Shown here: positions 25,213 to 35,000 of the stretch, piece after piece | Numbering within the stretch: position 1 is the first letter of the stretch | How the letters are laid out: each line of letters begins with the position of its first letter | Source: DYJE01 sp041660385 | Lineage (GTDB): Bacteria > Desulfobacterota > Desulfobacteria > Desulfobacterales > Desulfolunaceae | Assembly: GCA_041660385.1 (NCBI GenBank) | Contig: JBAZWJ010000002.1 | Coordinates: 146,871-210,870, forward strand | Direction: 5' to 3' | Length of the DNA stretch: 64,000 nt | Notes under the pieces: model-generated | What the model saw: only the letters and a program-made list of their open reading frames with translations | Told to the model about the DNA's origin: nothing | The model's database searches: none | Program-made: the position numbers and the translations under genes

Positions 25213-26706
25213 ATGATGGAAAAAATAACGCTTGACGCCGAAGACAGGGAGTATCTTGTTCTCATCAAGGAAGCTGGCCTTTGCAACCCGTTCAGCGAAC
25301 GCCGGGCTGAGCTTGATTCAGAAATCATCGGTGGTAGGTTCGGGCTGAGTCAAACCCAGGTGGTGGAAAAGATGATCGAAGCGGTCAGTTTGAAGATCGC
25401 TGATATGAAACGCAAAGGAATCAGAACCGTAACCAGGGTATCCGATCAGGACAGACTGCTGGTGGAAACGGTGTTTTTATTCGAATTTTATTATAAATAC
25501 AGAAAGAACTTCGATGACCTGATTCTTGAACAGATGGAAGCGGACGACAAACCTGTGCGTCTGTCTTTCGCCGTCCAGGCAAAAACCGATCTGGAACAGC
25601 TGGGATTCGAACCCGACGCGATCAGGGAATCTTTTGAAGAAGCCTATCAGCTCCGCCGGGCCTTTTTCTTCATCAACCGGTACATCATCGGTAAAAGCCC
25701 CGTCATGAAAAAACTAAGGGTGGATGTGTGGAACAATATCTTTACCCACAACATCAACATCTACCGGAAATATCTGCGGAACCAGATGGAGGATTTTTCC
25801 ACCCTGATTCTGGGGAAAACAGGGGCAGGGAAGGGGGCTGTTGCCGCAGCCATCGGGCAGTCCGGGTATATCCCTTTTGATCTCAAGAAGCTTCGCTTCA
25901 CCTCCAGTTTCACCACGTCGTTTATCGCCATCAACCTGTCCCAGTTTCCCGAAACCCTGATCGAATCCGAGCTTTTCGGCCACAGAAAAGGGGCGTTTAC
26001 CGGAGCCATGGAAAATTACGAAGGGGTGTTCAAACGCTGCACCCCCCACGGGGCGATCTTTCTCGATGAAATCGGAGACATCTCCATGCCCGTTCAGGTG
26101 AAACTGCTCCAGGTGCTTCAGGAACGGATTTTTTACCCCGTGGGCAGCACTAAAAAAGAACGTTTTTCAGGTCGTATCATCGCGGCCACCAATATGCCCG
26201 TGGACATCTTGCGCGGCAAAGGCGTTTTTCGGGACGATTTTTATTACCGTCTCTGTTCCGACGTGATCAAGGTTCCCACCCTGGCGGAACGTCTGAAAGC
26301 AGACCCCTCCGAACTCAAGGATCTTCTGGCCTTCATCGTGAAACGCATGATTAAAAAAGAGTCTCCCGAGCTGGTGGACATGGTGAAAGAGGTGATCGAC
26401 ACCCGCCTGGGCAGAGATTACCCCTGGCCCGGTAATGTCCGCGAACTGGAGCAATGCGTCCGAAGAGTCCTTCTCAAACTGGACTACGAAGGCGACACCG
26501 TCACCGTGGGCCAGGATCTGGAATCCCAGCTTCGCGACGGTTTCGAAAAAGGAACCATCTCCGCCCCCCGTCTGATTCAGGGCTACTGCAAACTCCTCTA
26601 CCAGCGCCACGGCACCTTCGAGGAAGTCTCAAGAAGAACCCAGCTCGACCGACGAACCGTTCATAAATACATCCGGGAATGGGAAGGGCAGGATGATAAG
26701 GAATGA
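25213..26706 (+). CDS. sigma-54-dependent transcriptional activator (bacterial enhancer-binding protein)
   Basis: A 497-residue AAA+ regulator. An N-terminal region of about 190 residues has no receiver-type phosphorylation motif that I can see and probably senses a ligand or protein. The AAA+ core has Walker A LGKTGAGKG (about residue 198), the sigma-54-contacting GAFTGA loop (about residue 260), Walker B GAIFLDEIGD and an arginine-finger region FYYRLCSDVIKVP. The C-terminal Fis-type helix-turn-helix (GTFEEVSRRTQLDRRTVHKY) binds DNA. It is divergent from the fab-like operon, with palindromes and a -24/-12 candidate between; it most likely controls that operon. A possible start one codon later (second Met) cannot be excluded. 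Confidence 0.9.
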   Translation: MMEKITLDAEDREYLVLIKEAGLCNPFSERRAELDSEIIGGRFGLSQTQVVEKMIEAVSLKIADMKRKGIRTVTRVSDQDRLLVETVFLFEFYYKYRKNFDDLILEQMEADDKPVRLSFAVQAKTDLEQLGFEPDAIRESFEEAYQLRRAFFFINRYIIGKSPVMKKLRVDVWNNIFTHNINIYRKYLRNQMEDFSTLILGKTGAGKGAVAAAIGQSGYIPFDLKKLRFTSSFTTSFIAINLSQFPETLIESELFGHRKGAFTGAMENYEGVFKRCTPHGAIFLDEIGDISMPVQVKLLQVLQERIFYPVGSTKKERFSGRIIAATNMPVDILRGKGVFRDDFYYRLCSDVIKVPTLAERLKADPSELKDLLAFIVKRMIKKESPELVDMVKEVIDTRLGRDYPWPGNVRELEQCVRRVLLKLDYEGDTVTVGQDLESQLRDGFEKGTISAPRLIQGYCKLLYQRHGTFEEVSRRTQLDRRTVHKYIREWEGQDDKE

Positions 26707-27298
26707 GGGTACTGTTCAAGGACGCACACTTTTTGCGCTCCCTTGAAGCAAAATGTTCGCAGTTCTTTTTTTATATACCAACAAGACGTTACCCGAGATT
26801 TATGCATAGCAAGATTGCGTCAGACCCTCGTAGGTCGGGTAGAGGAACGAAATCCGACAAATGATCCGATCCTTAAAATAATCGGACGTTTATTCTGTAT
26901 CAGTGGTCAATTTTGAATAGAACAAAACCGTTGTCTCAATGACCACCACACGCCCTAATTTCGTTACTCTATCCGACTGCTCGTTTCGCAAACTCTGAAC
27001 CATCGTTCGAGAGCATTGAGATTCAAACGGTGTTACCTGTTTTGAACCGACAAGATTTATTGCCATGCAGACTTATCGGGTAAAGTCAAGGTAGATACCT
27101 TGGAACACAAATCTCCTGATTGGCTCTTCGAAAGCCGTAAGGCTTTAGAATGCTGAAAATAACGTGACTATTTATCTGCCCCATATTGATCATTATGAAT
27201 TCGGTAAAAAAACTTTTATTATCAATGATTGTGAGATTTTATCTTGACACGGGTCTTTAATGGAGCGACCCTATTTTTCCGTTTTTGTTTAATAAATT
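26707..27298. other. 592-base non-coding spacer
   Basis: No credible gene. It holds the second copy of the 74-bp dispersed repeat (26801-26874) and a small hairpin around 27130-27150 (AAGCC...GGCTT). The base composition becomes AT-richer towards 27298, like the unknown gene that follows. Confidence 0.5.
26801..26874 (+). repeat. 74-bp dispersed repeat, copy 2
   Basis: Direct copy of the segment at 3361-3434, ungapped and about 85 percent identical by eye. The shared block GTAGAGGAACG...CCGACAAATGATCCGATCC is the best conserved. It is downstream of the sigma-54 activator gene. Confidence 0.8.
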
Positions 27299-27928
27299 TC
27301 AATTCCAATCCCCTTCTAAAATCTTATCATGATGAACAATTTCTGCATCCTCCAATGCTTTTGTGAAATCTTCGTCAACCGGTTGTTGAACCCATTTAAA
27401 TCCTTGAGGTTGAGCTTTTAAAGTTACAAGTCTAAATACACGCTTGAGTCGCCATGGATAAAATGAAGGCCTGTATTTCACAACAATCGCAATATCCGCA
27501 CCTTTGATAATGGAAGCCGAAAGCTGAGCCTTGAATGAAGGAAGCGTGACAGTATCACCAGCAGAAATTTTCTGAAATTTTACGATAGGAGCAATACCAT
27601 TATGAATAGAAAAAACCTGTGTCTCAATATTTTTTAAAAAACATATAAAACGGGTATCCTGCATATCTAATGACCCATTGTTTATTATTGAAAACTGTGA
27701 ATCGAATGGGTTTTCTTCATTCAGCGACACTGTTGAAACAACCATAGGTTGAGGGCGTAATCCATATAATGTAGCGCAGCTACCTAAAATTCCGATGACA
27801 GCTACAAAAAATGCAATTAATGCTTTTAATTTATAAGATTTTTGGACAGCTATAGCTGATTGCTTTCGCAATTGCGGCAATTGGGTAGATTTCTTTTGCT
27901 TATTCTTAGTTTTTTTTCTTTTAGACAT
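27299..27928 (-). CDS. hypothetical membrane-anchored protein
   Basis: A 209-residue protein with a strongly basic N terminus (MSKRKKTKNKQKK), one transmembrane segment at about residues 33-53 (KALIAFFVAVIGILGSCATL) and an extracytoplasmic domain rich in beta-strand-like segments. No family is recognised. The gene is more AT-rich than its neighbours and stands alone between two repeat-bearing spacers (592 and 796 bases), which suggests acquisition by transfer or loss of former neighbours. Coding status is supported by the membrane-anchor architecture and length but not by homology. Confidence 0.5.
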   Translation of the reverse strand: MSKRKKTKNKQKKSTQLPQLRKQSAIAVQKSYKLKALIAFFVAVIGILGSCATLYGLRPQPMVVSTVSLNEENPFDSQFSIINNGSLDMQDTRFICFLKNIETQVFSIHNGIAPIVKFQKISAGDTVTLPSFKAQLSASIIKGADIAIVVKYRPSFYPWRLKRVFRLVTLKAQPQGFKWVQQPVDEDFTKALEDAEIVHHDKILEGDWN

Positions 27929-28236
27929 AAGCCAATCAATTTTTATAGGTTAGTAAGCATAAAATGAACTCTTAAGCAAATTTTCCAGTATGCAAGTTCA
28001 CTATCGTCAAACTCGCCATTTGGTTAATAGTTATAAAGATTTCTATTATATGTTTCTGATTGATCCCGGAAAACAGGTACATGATATATCCAGCAATTTC
28101 CCAAAATATTTATCAGCCTGAATATACCAAATATCGCGTTACTTCAATAGGTTTTATGTGATTGACACAAAGGCAATCGCATATCTTTTTTGAGAGTCAA
28201 AAAAAATGGCACAGCCAACCGCACTGCTCAACAGCT

Positions 28237-28497
28237 CCTCGTTCCGGGGATTCTCCCCGGAATGTTTAACCGGAGGCTCTGCCTCCAAAAATGGAGAGAT
28301 CGAAACACTCCAAATACGAATAAGAAAGAAACGATTCGAGACAGTATGAACACACATGGATGATTAGAAAAATCTGTCGATTTTTTGAGAAATGGAAGTG
28401 TGTACCAAAAAAAAACAGCCCGTGATATGCGACGTTGGAGGCGGAGCATCCGTTGGACTCGTTTCGGGGAGAATCCCCGAACAAGGGCCGTTCATCA
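28237..28497 (-). mobile_element. MITE-like non-autonomous element, copy B
   Basis: Inverted copy of the element at 18734-18986, about 261 bases, with terminal inverted repeats CCTCGTTCCGGGGATTC and CGGGGAGAATCCCCGAACAAGGG-type ends and GGAGGC...GCCTCC subterminal palindromes. Similarity also covers the flank from 28173. It lies in a 796-base spacer (27929-28724) with no credible gene; frames across it are artefacts of the palindromes. Confidence 0.75.
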
Positions 28498-28650
28498 CCC
28501 GAAAGAGGGCTGAGGGCCAGCAACCTTTCATCGGATCATTGAACTTTAGGAAACGCAAACCATGGGTTGCAAATATCGGATCGCTGAATTATGATTTCAA
28601 TCTTAAATCAGCCGTCATTCCTGGCCTGACGATTCGATCTCATAACGATT

Positions 28651-28713
28651 TTATAGCGATCTTATAGCTACTTTATAGAACAAAAAAACTTTCATCATAA
28701 TCATCATGATGAT
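28651..28713 (+). promoter_or_regulatory. possible regulatory cluster before recC (11-bp-phased repeats and palindrome)
   Basis: TTATAG occurs three times at 28651, 28662 and 28673, an exact 11-base period, followed by a perfect 14-base palindrome ATCATCATGATGAT at 28700-28713 that abuts the recC ribosome-binding site. This resembles an operator array, but no regulator is identified. Confidence 0.3.
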
Positions 28714-28724
28714 GGAGACCAACG

Positions 28725-31700
28725 ATGGAAGACAAAGGATTCAATCTGTTCAGCTCTAACCGTCTTGAGCTTCTTGTGGAGGCTCTTTCACGGATTCTGC
28801 AACGTCCGCTCGTCGATCCTTTTAAACCTGAATGTGTGATTGTTCAAAGCAGGGGAATGGCGCGTTATATATCCCTTGAAATGGCCAGGTTGAACGGTAT
28901 CTGCGCAAATATGGACTATCCTTATCCTAATGCGTTTATCGGGAAATATATCGGGGGATTTTGTCCTGATCATGAACGTCAGAAAGAGATTTCAGTCTAT
29001 GACCAGGAACGATTGACCTGGAAAGTGTTTGCCTGTCTTCCGGGATTTCTGTCATCCCATACGTTTCCTGAACTTTCCGGCTATATTGAAGGTGATGAGG
29101 GACAGTTGAAACGTTTTCAACTGGCACAGCGTATCGCGGATCTGTTCGATCAGTATCTTCTTTTCAGACCTGATATGATAAAGGCATGGGAACAGGGGGC
29201 CGGTGATAACTGGCAGGCTCTGCTTTGGCGGGATATCAAAAATGAAACAGATGCAGTCCACCGGGTGGACCTTTTTTCTTCATTCCTTGAAGCGCTCAAA
29301 ACAAAGGCTGTTCCTGAACATCATTTCCCGGAAAGGGTTTTCATCTTCGGAATTTCGGCTTTGCCGTCGTTTTATATGGATGTGTTTCACGCTGTTTCAA
29401 AATTCAGCGACGTTCATTTGTTTCTTTTAAACCCCTGCGGCGAGTACTGGGGAGACATTCTTTCCGAACGTGAACGTTCCGGAAAAAAGAAAAAATCCCA
29501 GGGGATTGATACGGACGATCTTTACTTAAGCAGGGGTAACCGGCTTCTGGGATCGCTTGGCAAGATCGGAAGGGATTTTTTTGATCTGCTTCAGAAATAT
29601 TCCTGCCGGGATTTCAACCTGTTTCAGCAGTCGGACAAAGAAAACCTTCTGGCCTGGATTCAGGACGATATTTTTCAGCTTAAAGATCCAGGTGACAAAG
29701 ATTACACGCGAAGAACCATCGACGTAACGGACCGATCGGTTCAACTCCATTGCTGTCACAGTCCTTTGCGTGAGGTGGAAGTTCTTTATGACAGGCTTTA
29801 CGGCATGTTTGATGAAGACAAAACCTTGAACCCCAGGGATATCCTGGTGATGATGACCGACTGTGAAGCTTATGCCCCGCTTGTGCATTCTGTTTTTGGG
29901 AAAAAACCGGAAGATCGGGACTGGATTCCTTATTCTGTTGCGGATCTGGGTTTTGCAAGCGAAAGCCGGGTTGCCAGGGTGTTTCTGGCCTTGCTGGATA
30001 TGAAAAAAGGGCGGTTTACCGTTCCTGCGGTTCTGGGTTTTCTTGATGAAGAAGCGGTGAGGGCTGCCTTCAATATCCATGAGGAAGACCTGGAAACCAT
30101 CGGTCTTTGGATTCGTCAGGTGAACATCCGCTGGGGCTGGGATGCTGCACACCGAAAACGGGCCAATCTGCCGGAGTTCGAAGACTGTTCATGGATGGCC
30201 GGACTTAAGCGGCTTCTTCTGGGATACGCCATGCCGGGCCATGACCTGTTTCTGCTTAATGGCATTCTGCCCTATGCCGGGATTGAAGGGAAACAGGGTG
30301 AACTTCTGGGGTTGTTCATGGATTACGCCGAAGCTCTTTATCGCTGGGTTTCAGGTCTTGATGAAGTGAGATCGCCCGAAAGCTGGGAATCCCACCTTCT
30401 TTACGGTATTAAAACCTTTTTCAAAACAGATGAGAATAACGAACATGAAATCGGTATTTTAAGGGAAGAGATTTTAGGATTCCGGGAGATTTCCGATTTT
30501 GTGGGGCTTGATGAGCCGATTGATTTTTCCGTGATTCGCTATCACCTGGGCAAAATTCTGGAAACAAAAGAGCAGGGACTTGGATTCATCACAGGGGGTG
30601 TTACGTTCTGCGCCATGCTTCCCATGCGGAGCATTCCGTTTCGAACCATCTGCATCCTTGGCATGAATTCCAATGCTTACCCGAGGCAAGGTCAGACGCC
30701 CGGTTTTGATCTGATGGCGAAGAACCCCAGACCAGGAGACAGATCACGACGAAACGACGACCGTTATCTTTTTCTTGAAGCTCTGATTTCAGCAAGAGAT
30801 ACCTTATATATCAGCTATACCGGACGAAGCATCAGAGATAACACGCTGATTCAGCCATCGGTGCTTGTGTGCGAGTTGCTGGATTATATTGAAGCGGGTT
30901 TTGGCTGTGGAGCAGGTGACGTGAGAGAACGTGTCACCCTTGAGCATCCCCTTCAACCGTTCAGCCCAAGGTATTTTGAACATGATCATCGTGAGTGGCT
31001 AAGGCAGGGGAAAGGGCTTCATCTGTTCAGTTTTTCCAGAGACAATTTCCAGGCAGCGTTGACCGGACTCTCGTCACAAGGGCAGGGGACTCCGTTTTTC
31101 CAAGGTGAACTGGACTTGCCCGAGCTTGAATTCCATGAAATCACGGCGAACGATTTCTGCCGGTTTTTCAGGCATCCTGCCCGGTATCTTCTGGAAAAAC
31201 GTCTGGGGCTGACCATTGCTGGGGGCTCTGACCTCATTGAAGAGACTGAACCCTTTGAAATTATGGGGCTTGAGCGTTATGCGCTTTCGGACCGTCTTGT
31301 GGATCATGTTCTGAATGATGCTGATGAAAAGGCTCTTTATGCCTGGGCCAGAGCCACAGGCTCTCTTCCGCTGGGCAGGAAAGGTGAAATTGTTTTTAGC
31401 GATTTGAAAGATGCGGCGAGCAGCCTTGCTCAGGGTGTTCGAAGTGTTACAAAGACACTTGAAAAAGATTCGGTTGCCGTGGATGTGACGGTGGACGGGG
31501 TACGGATATCGGGAACCATCGGGGATATGTACGATGGGCAATTGATCCGGTTCAGGCCGTCGGGCATTGGCGGTAAAGATCTGCTGGAACTTTGGATCAG
31601 ACATGTGCTTCTCTGTGCTTCACGGCCTGATGATCAGCTGAAACACTCGTTTGTTTTCGGACTGGACCGCTCAAAAGATGATCCGTTAGCAGGTTTCCGG

Positions 31701-32033
31701 TTCGCCCTGATTGACGGCCCGACCACCATCCTCAAAACCCTTGTTTCCCTTTATATTCAAGGGTTGAAGGCCCCCCTTCATTTTTTTCCATCCTCGTCAT
31801 TATCGTTCTGGGAAGCCCGTGACAAAGATAAGGATGAAGCAGAGGCCATGAACGCTGCGGAAAAAATCTGGGTTGGAAGTGATTATTCTGCAAGCGAGGC
31901 GGATGATCCTTATCTCCAGCTCTGTTTTAAGGATCTCAATCCTCTTGATCAAGCGTTTGTCGATTGCTCAACAGCTGTTTACAAACCCATGTTCCACCAC
32001 AGAATAAAGATTACAAGCGGTGATCTGTCATGA
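28725..32033 (+). CDS. recC: exodeoxyribonuclease V subunit gamma (RecC)
   Basis: A 1102-residue RecC, the Chi-recognition and DNA-splitting subunit of the RecBCD helicase-nuclease. The N terminus FNLFSSNRLELLVEALSRIL and the next motif VIVQSRGMARYISLEMA are classical. The inactive helicase-like and nuclease-like domains of RecC are consistent with the length, and the segment TFCAMLPMRSIPFRTICILG with the following MARD-like PRPGDRSRRNDDRYLFLEAL is the conserved central RecC block. It starts after GGAGA and overlaps recB by 4 bases. RecBCD repairs double-strand breaks and degrades foreign linear DNA in the cytoplasm. Confidence 0.93.
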   Translation: MEDKGFNLFSSNRLELLVEALSRILQRPLVDPFKPECVIVQSRGMARYISLEMARLNGICANMDYPYPNAFIGKYIGGFCPDHERQKEISVYDQERLTWKVFACLPGFLSSHTFPELSGYIEGDEGQLKRFQLAQRIADLFDQYLLFRPDMIKAWEQGAGDNWQALLWRDIKNETDAVHRVDLFSSFLEALKTKAVPEHHFPERVFIFGISALPSFYMDVFHAVSKFSDVHLFLLNPCGEYWGDILSERERSGKKKKSQGIDTDDLYLSRGNRLLGSLGKIGRDFFDLLQKYSCRDFNLFQQSDKENLLAWIQDDIFQLKDPGDKDYTRRTIDVTDRSVQLHCCHSPLREVEVLYDRLYGMFDEDKTLNPRDILVMMTDCEAYAPLVHSVFGKKPEDRDWIPYSVADLGFASESRVARVFLALLDMKKGRFTVPAVLGFLDEEAVRAAFNIHEEDLETIGLWIRQVNIRWGWDAAHRKRANLPEFEDCSWMAGLKRLLLGYAMPGHDLFLLNGILPYAGIEGKQGELLGLFMDYAEALYRWVSGLDEVRSPESWESHLLYGIKTFFKTDENNEHEIGILREEILGFREISDFVGLDEPIDFSVIRYHLGKILETKEQGLGFITGGVTFCAMLPMRSIPFRTICILGMNSNAYPRQGQTPGFDLMAKNPRPGDRSRRNDDRYLFLEALISARDTLYISYTGRSIRDNTLIQPSVLVCELLDYIEAGFGCGAGDVRERVTLEHPLQPFSPRYFEHDHREWLRQGKGLHLFSFSRDNFQAALTGLSSQGQGTPFFQGELDLPELEFHEITANDFCRFFRHPARYLLEKRLGLTIAGGSDLIEETEPFEIMGLERYALSDRLVDHVLNDADEKALYAWARATGSLPLGRKGEIVFSDLKDAASSLAQGVRSVTKTLEKDSVAVDVTVDGVRISGTIGDMYDGQLIRFRPSGIGGKDLLELWIRHVLLCASRPDDQLKHSFVFGLDRSKDDPLAGFRFALIDGPTTILKTLVSLYIQGLKAPLHFFPSSSLSFWEARDKDKDEAEAMNAAEKIWVGSDYSASEADDPYLQLCFKDLNPLDQAFVDCSTAVYKPMFHHRIKITSGDLS

Positions 32034-35000
32034 CCATGAACCCCTTTGATTTAATAGAAAGCCCTCTTGACGGTGTGAACCTGATTGAAGCCAGCGCCGG
32101 AACGGGAAAGACTTACACGATTGCCGGTCTTTACCTGAGACTTGTTCTGGAAAAGGGCATGACCGTTGAAAAAATTCTGGTTGTCACGTTCACCGAAGCA
32201 GCAACCCAGGAACTGAAAGAACGGATACGAAAACGGCTTAAAGAGGCGGAGATCTGTTTTGAAACCGGAGAAACATCCGATCCGCTTCTCGCGGCATGTC
32301 TTACGCGCTCTCGGTCACAGGCGGATGATCTGGAACGCTTGAGGGATGCTGTCCGTTCATTTGATCAGGCCGCTGTCTTCACCATCCACGGTTTCTGCCA
32401 GCGGATGCTGGTGGAAAACGCTTTTGAGAGCGGCTCTCTTTTTGAAACCGAACTGGTCACCGACACGTCAGGTCTGATCCGGGAAATTCTTCAGGACTTT
32501 ATCAGAACCCATGTTTACCCTATGACGTCCTTGTTTGCCGATTATCTTTTTGAACAGAAAACTGGCCCGGGGTCCCTGGGTGCGTTCATTCGAAAAGTCA
32601 TGAAGCCGGGCATGCGGTTTATCCACACACCGGAATACACGGATACGTCTCATGAGGAACGTCAATGGGAATTGCTTTATTCGGAACTTAGACATATCTG
32701 GATGGCGGATCGTCAGTCCATCGTTGCTCTTCTTATGGGTAACATTCAACTCAAGCAGAATATGTACAGTGAAAAAATCGTAACGGCATGGTCAAGAACA
32801 TTGGATCGATATTTTTCAAGTGACCGACCTGGCTTACAGATTCCGGAAAAATTTCAGAAAGGTTGTGTCTCGTCCATTGAAAAGGGTTTGAAAAAAAACG
32901 GGGTTATTCCCAGTCACCCATTTTTCGATTTGTGCGATGATTACACCAGGGCCCATGAACACCTGCTATCCCTTTACGGCTCAAACCATATCCATTTCAA
33001 GTTAAAGGCTCTTTCCTATGTTGCGGAACAACTGGAGAAACGGAAAAACGAAAAGGGGATTCTCTTTTTCGATGACTTGTTAAACCGTCTTCACGGTAAA
33101 CTTGAGCATGATCCTGACGGACTTTTGGCAAATCAGATTCGATCCTCCTATTCTGCGGCTCTCATTGATGAGTTCCAGGATACGGACCCGGTTCAGTATA
33201 CTATTTTTTCACGTATTTTTGCCCATGGCGGCGGGCCGCTTTTCATGATCGGAGATCCCAAGCAGGCTATATACGGATTTCGGGGCGCTGATATTTTCGC
33301 ATACCTCAAGGCGGTTGAGAATGCGAGTTCAGCATACACTCTGGGCAAAAACTACAGAAGTGATCCTGAGCTGGTGAACGCAGTGAACACGCTGTTTGAA
33401 AATGTTGCCGATCCTTTTGTCTTTCCTGAAATTGCTTTTCATCCGGCGGATGCGGATGAAAAAGACAGTTCAGAACGGTTTGTGGTTGAGCAGGGTGAAT
33501 CCTGGGATAACACACCGATGACCATCATGCTTCTCCAGGCTGGGGAAAAGGAAAAAAACAAAAATGAGGCCAATCCAGTTTCAAGAAATACAGTGGCAGG
33601 AGAAATGGCCAGGCTTCTTGATCTGGGGAAAAAGGGACTGGCCCGGATGGGCAATCGGCCTGTTGCGCCCAGGGATATGGCTGTTCTTGTACGAACAAAC
33701 GTTGAAGCCAAAGCCATGAGCGACGAGCTGAATCAATGGGGTATTCCGTCTGTGATCCACGACACGGGAAATGTGTTCCAGAGTCATGAAGCCATGGAAC
33801 TTGAACGGGTTCTTACGGCTGTTTCACATCCCGGCCAGTCAGGTTTTGTTAAATCAGCTCTTGCAACGGATTTGTTGGGAATCAAAGCCCTTGACCTTTA
33901 TCATACGGACAGCGAACAGGAAAAATTCGACCGCTGGACAGACATATTCAGATCGTATCACGTGACGTGGAACCGTAAAGGTTTTATCGCCATGTACCAT
34001 GCACTAGTCAAGGAATGGTCTGTGAAATCAAGGCTTATGGCCATAGGCGATGGCCACAGAAGGAATACGAACCTCGCCCATCTGGCCCAGCTCCTTCACC
34101 AGAAAGATATGGAAACAAAAAACGGGCCTTCGGGCCTTTTGATCTGGTTCAGAGAACAGATGGCCAGCCCCGAAGAAGTCGAGGAACATCAACTGAGACT
34201 GGAGCAGGACGCGGAAGCTGTGACCATTGTCACTATCCACAAGAGCAAGGGCATGGAATACCCCATTGTTTTCCTGCCATTTGCGTGGAACCATGTCAGC
34301 CGTAAAGACACGGATGTCTGTGTTTTCCATGATCCTGATGACAGAAAACTCACCTGTGATCTGGGCTCGGGACAGATGGATTTTAACAGGGCATCGGCCC
34401 AGAGAGAAGATTTTGCCGAGAGTCTGCGCGTCCTTTATGTGGCTCTGACCCGAGCAAAAAAACGATGCGTGGTGGTGTGGGGAAGGGTCAAAGACAGCCA
34501 TCAGGCAGCTTTTGCACGTCTTGTTTACAAGGATCTTGAAAAACCGCTGGATGACAATCAGATGATCCAGTGTCTGAAAGACATTGAAACTAAATCAAAA
34601 GGTCTTGTGGTTTCGGTTAACGCTGAAACACGAACGCCTTCGAAAATTATAGCTGATGATGTTCCTGAACAGGATCTGAAGCTTTCTAAATGGAAAGGGC
34701 TCATTGAAAACGATTACAGAATCGTGAGTTTTTCCTCGTTGTCTTCACGGAAAGGGCAGGGCACAGAAGCCGAGGCCAAGGACAGAGACAGAGAAATCCT
34801 AAAAACAGATCCTGAGGCTGGCCGTCCGGATACACTGGGGATTCTTACGTTTCCCAGAGGTTCCGCACCAGGCACTTTTCTTCACGATATTTTTGAGCAT
34901 ACGGATTTTATCTGGGGAGAGCAGGAGATCACCGACCTTGTGACTCGAAAACTTGATACCTACGGATACGAACCTCTCTGGATAAAACCTGTGGTCGACA

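Noticed and set aside
28154..28667. Open frames of 64-91 codons before recC
   Set aside because: They overlap copy B of the same element on both strands; explained by palindromic sequence.
29526..30152. 208-codon minus-strand frame within recC
   Set aside because: Antisense to RecC, which is intact throughout; no domain visible.
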